Shown one piece after another: positions 59,276-64,000 of a stretch of 64,000 nucleotides of DNA. Positions within the stretch are counted from its first letter, which is position 1. Each line of letters starts with the position of its first letter. The stretch lies in assembly GCA_030407315.1 (NCBI GenBank), contig JALQPE010001855.1:107632-171631 (forward strand), in the 5' to 3' direction. This stretch comes from Asparagopsis taxiformis. Lineage: Eukaryota > Rhodophyta > Florideophyceae > Bonnemaisoniales > Bonnemaisoniaceae. Under the pieces are notes generated by a model. That model was not told where the DNA came from. It did not search any database and worked only from the letters and a program-made list of their open reading frames with translations. The position numbers and the translations under genes are program-made.

Positions 59276-62200
59276 GTCGCCGCGCGCTGTGAGTGGATTC
59301 AGACGAAGGAGTTGTACCTTGGCAGTGAATTGTGCAGGCTTGAGAGCCTTAGTTAATAGGTCTGCTGGGTTTTGCGCAGAAGGGATATGTGTAGGGAGTA
59401 TAAACTTTTGTTTGACCTGTTCTCGTAGCCAATGGAATTTGACGTCAATGTGACGTGAGGTTGGTGTGGGGTATTTGGCTTTAGCAGTACTGATGGCAGC
59501 TGCGTTGTCCATATAGAGAGGAATTGGGTCTGTTTGCGCGTGTCCCAGTTCTGTGAGAAAGTTAGAAATCGATTTGAGTAGTAAGGTTGTTTGGAAAGCA
59601 GCGATATATTCAGCTGCGTGTGTAGAGGTGACAACGTTGCGTTGTCGGCGAGACTGCCATGATATGGGTGCACTGTTGTAAAATATGATGGATCCAGAGG
59701 TAGAGCGGCGCGTATCAGGGCAAGCAGCAAAGTCGGAATCCGAATAAGCTTGTAAGCCGGTGGAGAATCCGCGAGGGTATAGAATTCCTTTGGATGAGGA
59801 GGTTTTGAGATGGCGTAAAATACGGATGGCGGCCTTCCAATGGTGTTGTGTCGGAGCATGTGAGTAACGGCCGAGGAAGCCTACAATGTAGGATAAGTCG
59901 GGGCGGGTGGAATCACATAGGTATCGAAGGGATCCTATAAGGCTTTTGTATTCATAAGTGGATGTGTCCAGTGGTTTGCTTTCACTGTTTAAGTCGGCAA
60001 CGATTTCTGAAGCGATGGGAGATGGGAAGGGTTTGGCATCAGTTTGTCCAAAGCGATCGATGAGATTTTGGATGTATCCAGGCTGTGAAATCTTGATGCC
60101 TTCTTTTGAGTGTTCTACTTTCCAGCCAAGTATGTTTGTTACTTGTCCGAGATCTTTGAGAGTATATTTCTGTTGAAGTCTTGTTTTAACCTTATTGACA
60201 AGGGGAATATGGTTAGAGACCACGAGGAAGTCATCCACCGTGATGACGAGTAAGACGAAGTGGGATGGGTTAATTTGGTGACGGAGAAGAAAAGAGCAGG
60301 TGTCAGATGTAAGGCGGGAGAAGTCGGAGACGTTGAGAAAGTCTGCCAGGCCTTCAGTGAATATCTTACAAGCCTGGCGACTGCCATACATGTTTCCAGT
60401 CAGTTTGGCTACATGATTTGGATATTTTAAAGTGCCATCGAAACGGCGCGGTTGGTGGAGGAAGATGTGTCGATCTTCTGTAAACAGCTCATGTAAGAAT
60501 GCGGCTTCAAGGTCCCAGTGAAAGGTGTGCCAATTATGAGCAGCCGCAAGTGCTAGGGCCGTTCGTATCGCTTCGCGGCTGGCAACTGGACTAGATAAAT
60601 CATCCGGATCGTAGTGTAGGCCGGAAATTTGGCGGTCACCTCGTATAGTACAGCGAACTTTGCGGGTAGTGGGTGAACCATCACTGTCAGTTTTGAGTTT
60701 TATGACAGTTTGAACCGGGAGGAGCTTCGTATTGGGTGGGACATCGGTCTTGGGTATGTACGTCAGTACACCACGCTCTTCCAAATTGTCGAGTTCTGCG
60801 TTCCATGCAATTTCCCATTCCCTGGCGTCTGGAGCGGATCGAGCTTGCTTTACGTTTTTGGGCTCCGTAAAGGTTAACGACGGTGTTTTGGCAGTTAGTG
60901 TCATCGATGAGGGAGATGTGGTACAAATGGGATCATGCAGGGGGTCGTAAATGGTGAAATCTCGTGTGCGGCATCGTGATATCTTGTGTGAGTTGCGATC
61001 GTAAACAAAGTAGTGGTTGTAGTCGCATCGTCCAATGTATGTGACGAGTTTGGAACGGGACTGCAGTTTGTTATGTGGGGATGGGTCATGGATGTAGCCG
61101 TCGGTACCGAATGGGAGGAGTGAGTCGACTTGTGGGTGAATATTGTGCCAAAGGGCAGCTGGGAGCTGGCCATGTGCTGCATGCGGGGTGTGGTTGTACG
61201 TGTCAGCTGCGGCAATGGCAGCGTAGTCCCACAGTTCTAATGGTAAATTGGCGGATAGGAGTGTGGTACGGGTTGTGTTCATGATTGTACGATTCACTCG
61301 CTCGGCAAGAGAATTTTCTTGCGGGGTGTGAGGTATGGTAGGGTGAAGGTGGATGTTGTGTTGTTTGTAAAAGGATGTGAGGGAATGTGTGTGGTATTCT
61401 TTGGCATTGTCTGAGGTGAGCTGTGTGATGCGGTGTGGGGTATGAGTGAGTGTGTCAGTGATGTGTTGAGATAGGGTGGAGCCTACGTCCGCTTTTGATT
61501 TGATGGGTATCAGAGTGAGGAATCTGCTGCCTTCGTCAAGGAAGGTAATGAAGAAACGATTGCGGGAAAAGGAATTATGAGGCATGGGACCGCAGACATC
61601 GGTGTGTAGGTGAGAACCGATAGGGGCAAGGCGTACTTTGCGGCGGAATGGAGCTGCGTGCATTTTTCCTTGTGCACAGCCAGAGCAGATGAAATCACGA
61701 GGGGGTGTGCGGAGCAGTGTTGAAGGCATGTTGGAAACAAGGCCATTCTTAGCCATGTAGTGAATCTTGTTTGGATGAATGTGGTTCAGTTTAAGATGCC
61801 ACTTGTGGTAGTCTCTGATAGTGGACGGTAGATCCGCCTTGAGTCTTGGGTGCGTTCGTGGAGGGATACGAGGTTTTTGAGATTGGGGCTTCTTGGAAAT
61901 GACCTTTTTGAGAAATGTAATAGGTTGAGAACGTTTCTGTGAGCGCGATTTGCGAAGGCGCTTGGGAATTATATTTGGCGTTTGAGCTGGTGGCTTGTTT
62001 GTAGAGGATAGTTTGATTTGTTTTGATTTTCGTATGGTAGGGAGTGCTCGTGCGCCATTGGCAAGCGTTTTTTGCCTGTTGTTCCTTCTTAAGCGGCGTA
62101 ATTGCGACTTGTGTGGGTTAGGATATCGTAGACGATAGAGTCCTTCGCGCGTCTTGGAAGCAGTGGCTACGATTTGGTCGCTGGGTGGGGGAGGAGATGG

Positions 62201-63490
62201 TGTTTTAATGAAAGCTGTTTTCCGTTGGAATATGACGTCGTGTGTTTTGGCTATTTGGCCCACGGATAGCAGATTATGCTGCAGTGAGGGAGCCACGACG
62301 ACGTCGTGTGCCGGGAGGGGAGTGTGTTGTAGCGCAGGAATTGACGCTCGTCCACCATGTGTTACTTGTGCACGTCTGCCATCTGCGCATATTGTGGAAG
62401 ACAGTTTCACGGGGATGTCTGTGGAGGGAGAAGTGAGGTGAGTACGATTTGCTCCGGAATCGAGAATGTAAGTTGTATGTTGACTGGAACTTACGTCATC
62501 GGAGTCAGAGTGTGGAGCAGGAGAATCATATCCTTCGGAGGGGTCAATAGCTTGGTGACCAATGTTTTGCGGCGGCGTGCGGCGGAATTGTTTGTGGTCG
62601 GAAGTATGCGGAAGACGTTCAAGCCGCTTGCGCATTTTGCAGTGGGAAGTATCATGGGAGCTCGTACCATGCATGGTGCACCATCTGCCAGAGTGGCCAT
62701 GTGGCCTTGGTATGTGGTTTTCGGGGTGAAAGGGATGAGGTTTGGGTGTGCGGCGAGTATAGCTGCGGCGTTGGTAGTATCGTTGAGGGTTTCGGATGAA
62801 GGGAGGAGGAGTAGAATGGTTGGTGGGTTGGTTGGAGATAGAAGAGCATGAGCGGAGGTCATCGTGTTTGAGCATCATGGCAGTGATGTGATGAAGAGAG
62901 GGTGGTCGGTCAGGATTCAAATCCATGTGTGCTGACACGGTTTGTAGGAATGTTGTCCATTCGGAATGACCTTCTAAGGCTTCCAGCATGAAACGAATGG
63001 TGGTTTGCTCGTTGGAAATTTCGGGGTAGTTGGATCTGATCATGACTGTCCGAAGTTCAAGGTGCTGATTGATGAAATTAGAAATGGGGGTAGAATGTGA
63101 CCAATGTATGGAACGAGCTTTTCGGCGTAGGTTCTCAGGGGATTTTTCCGGACTCACGGTGGTCATTCGGTGATGAATTTTGTTGTATAAAACACTAATA
63201 GGTCCGTGGAGTTCCGAGTCGGTGTAGTGTTTCATGATGTCTTGAGATAAAGTGGATAGTACAAGCAATTGGGCTTGTGTGTGTTTGGTGAAGTGCTCGG
63301 TCGCCATAATAGGGTCAGACGGAACAGGTATGTTGTTGGTCAAGTGGTCGTAGACACCTTGGGCTCGAGCAAAATGTTCCACCGTTATTTTCCATGGAAT
63401 GTAATTCCCATTGTTGAGTTCTGGTATTTCCAATTGGTGCTGGATCTGTGGAGTAGGCGGAACGGGGGTGGAATGTTCATGGTCAGCCAT
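59273..63490 (-). CDS. Element I Gag-Pol polyprotein (1405 aa)
   Basis: ATG at 63490 starts MADHEHSTPVPPTPQ. Gag to about 260, knuckle WCTMHGTSSHDTSHC (CX2HX4HX4C) near 268. Protease YILDSGANRTH near 341. A basic linker follows. The integrase module has LNHIHPNK and CSGC; its DD35E core runs HTDVCGP, TSDNAKEY, LAERVNR. RT has VITVDDFLVV near 1083, T for Y in YxDD. RNase H has AYSDSDFAAC near 1250, then PADLLTKALKP. It ends ARGD and a TGA that is the first triplet of the 3' LTR. Intact throughout. Confidence 0.93.
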   Translation of the reverse strand: MADHEHSTPVPPTPQIQHQLEIPELNNGNYIPWKITVEHFARAQGVYDHLTNNIPVPSDPIMATEHFTKHTQAQLLVLSTLSQDIMKHYTDSELHGPISVLYNKIHHRMTTVSPEKSPENLRRKARSIHWSHSTPISNFINQHLELRTVMIRSNYPEISNEQTTIRFMLEALEGHSEWTTFLQTVSAHMDLNPDRPPSLHHITAMMLKHDDLRSCSSISNQPTNHSTPPPFIRNPQRYYQRRSYTRRTPKPHPFHPENHIPRPHGHSGRWCTMHGTSSHDTSHCKMRKRLERLPHTSDHKQFRRTPPQNIGHQAIDPSEGYDSPAPHSDSDDVSSSQHTTYILDSGANRTHLTSPSTDIPVKLSSTICADGRRAQVTHGGRASIPALQHTPLPAHDVVVAPSLQHNLLSVGQIAKTHDVIFQRKTAFIKTPSPPPPSDQIVATASKTREGLYRLRYPNPHKSQLRRLRRNNRQKTLANGARALPTIRKSKQIKLSSTNKPPAQTPNIIPKRLRKSRSQKRSQPITFLKKVISKKPQSQKPRIPPRTHPRLKADLPSTIRDYHKWHLKLNHIHPNKIHYMAKNGLVSNMPSTLLRTPPRDFICSGCAQGKMHAAPFRRKVRLAPIGSHLHTDVCGPMPHNSFSRNRFFITFLDEGSRFLTLIPIKSKADVGSTLSQHITDTLTHTPHRITQLTSDNAKEYHTHSLTSFYKQHNIHLHPTIPHTPQENSLAERVNRTIMNTTRTTLLSANLPLELWDYAAIAAADTYNHTPHAAHGQLPAALWHNIHPQVDSLLPFGTDGYIHDPSPHNKLQSRSKLVTYIGRCDYNHYFVYDRNSHKISRCRTRDFTIYDPLHDPICTTSPSSMTLTAKTPSLTFTEPKNVKQARSAPDAREWEIAWNAELDNLEERGVLTYIPKTDVPPNTKLLPVQTVIKLKTDSDGSPTTRKVRCTIRGDRQISGLHYDPDDLSSPVASREAIRTALALAAAHNWHTFHWDLEAAFLHELFTEDRHIFLHQPRRFDGTLKYPNHVAKLTGNMYGSRQACKIFTEGLADFLNVSDFSRLTSDTCSFLLRHQINPSHFVLLVITVDDFLVVSNHIPLVNKVKTRLQQKYTLKDLGQVTNILGWKVEHSKEGIKISQPGYIQNLIDRFGQTDAKPFPSPIASEIVADLNSESKPLDTSTYEYKSLIGSLRYLCDSTRPDLSYIVGFLGRYSHAPTQHHWKAAIRILRHLKTSSSKGILYPRGFSTGLQAYSDSDFAACPDTRRSTSGSIIFYNSAPISWQSRRQRNVVTSTHAAEYIAAFQTTLLLKSISNFLTELGHAQTDPIPLYMDNAAAISTAKAKYPTPTSRHIDVKFHWLREQVKQKFILPTHIPSAQNPADLLTKALKPAQFTAKVQLLRLNPLTARGD

Positions 63491-63552
63491 GTTGTGAAGT
63501 TTGAGTGTTTCTGGAATAGAAGTAGAAAGTCAACAGAAATTGGGGAAAGGTC

Positions 63553-63815
63553 GCCGGAAAAATGAGGTAGTGGATGAGTAAGTGTGTGTGGGAAACACGT
63601 CGAAAATATAGCCGTAAAAGAGGCGTGATATTGAGAGGTGAGGGTCGCCGTGGACAGAGGCGAGATTGTGAAATGTAGATATCGCCGTAAAAGAGGCGTG
63701 TGATCAGTTACTGCCGTAAAAGAGGCGTGATAACGGGCTGGGAGTGTCGCCGTAAGAGAGGCGTGGAGCTAGATGGTGCCGTAAGAGAGGCACGGGTAGT
63801 GTGCAGCCGTGAGAT
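63553..63815 (-). repeat. Iterated GCCGTAAAAGAGGCGTG units in the leader of element I
   Basis: Plus-strand copies start at 63611, 63647, 63684, 63713, 63749 and 63778, with weaker ones at 63553 and 63806, spaced about 28-37 bp. Each can fold as GCC/GGC with an eight-base loop. They lie between the primer-binding site and the gag ATG, where packaging or translation signals of retroelements reside. Confidence 0.75.
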
Positions 63816-63862
63816 CGGTGATTAGGAAGAATGGGCGGGTGGAGGGAAGCAGATTGTAGCGT

Positions 63863-63876
63863 CTGGGCTCATAACC
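63863..63876 (-). other. Primer-binding site of I, initiator tRNA-Met half-tRNA type
   Basis: GGTTATGAGCCCAG on the minus strand, one mismatch to the anticodon-arm complement. The ATG inside opens 16 codons and stops well before gag. Confidence 0.78.
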
Positions 63877-63988
63877 TGTGAAACAAACGTGGTTGCTTGA
63901 CCGTTTATTCCTCCCCGAGATCGTCGGCGGAGGTTTATCTATGTGTTGTGATGACTGTAAGTACTGTAAATGTGTAAGTTATTCGTCA
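63877..63988 (-). repeat. 5' LTR of element I (short form)
   Basis: 112 bp with one copy of CGAATAAC. Apart from the 45-bp block it matches the 3' LTR closely. Confidence 0.92.
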
Positions 63989-64000
63989 TCCACGACCATG

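Larger units (their letters stand above)
59119..63988 (-). mobile_element. Copia LTR retrotransposon I, intact
   Basis: 5' LTR 63877-63988 (112 bp) and 3' LTR 59119-59275 (157 bp, with an extra 45 bp). Target duplication TCCAC at 59114-59118 and 63989-63993. Primer-binding site of the initiator-tRNA type and one open frame of 1405 codons. Closest to element C. A probable autonomous copy of the A/C/G/I lineage. Confidence 0.94.

Noticed and set aside
63611..63815. A CRISPR array (short repeats with spacers)
   Set aside because: Repeats are only about 17 bp and imperfect, spacers are 11-20 bp and irregular, and they lie in a retrotransposon leader in a eukaryotic sequence.

Overview
This window is eukaryotic nuclear DNA dominated by LTR retrotransposons. 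Roughly 45 kb of the 64 kb belongs to ten recognisable elements. Only two host protein genes can be supported. One is an intronless WD40-repeat gene (8076-9257), which has a broken paralogue at 21041-22594. The other is a secreted cysteine-rich gene (40182-40489 plus 50423-50852) split by a retrotransposon. Intron-poor genes set in repetitive DNA full of Copia elements fit a red macroalga or a similar protist. That is inference; nothing in the window names the organism.

Layout. 1-15: tail of an LTR cut by the window edge. 110-5672: Copia element A, with a decayed gag and an intact RT. 8076-9257: WD40 gene. 9507-20040: two Copia elements (B1, B2) sharing a middle LTR. 21041-22594: WD40 pseudogene. 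22595-32375: Copia element C, split by the young Copia element D (22911-28040). 33162-38902: intact chromodomain Gypsy element E. 40182-50852: cysteine-rich gene containing Copia element F (40490-50417), which itself contains Copia element G (44512-49235, minus). 52857-53177: two solo LTRs. 53420-53950: palindrome-rich DNA. 54873-57820: truncated Copia element H, holding a 487-bp miniature element (TRIM, 57008-57494). 59119-63988: intact Copia element I (minus). Exact 5-bp target-site duplications support A, D, E, F, G, I, the TRIM and both solo LTRs, so these boundaries are firm.

Mechanistic themes. (1) A, C, D, F, G, H, I and the TRIM all carry, next to the LTR, a sequence complementary to the anticodon arm of initiator tRNA-Met. 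This is the half-tRNA primer type known from Drosophila copia. In F, H and C the AUG inside this primer-binding site is also in frame as the gag start. (2) In the four related but sequence-divergent elements A, C, G and I, the 3' LTR carries an extra 45-64 bp at its outer end, bounded by a short direct repeat, that is always missing from the 5' LTR. This points to a recurrent step in reverse transcription. (3) These same four elements have T-[IV]-D-D instead of Y-V-D-D at the reverse transcriptase active site. F and H form another divergent lineage, with DD32E integrase spacing and, in F, a Tudor-like domain. (4) B has a tightly delimited -1 frameshift site with a downstream hairpin between gag and pol.

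I found no rRNA gene, complete tRNA gene, CRISPR array or bacterial-type operon.
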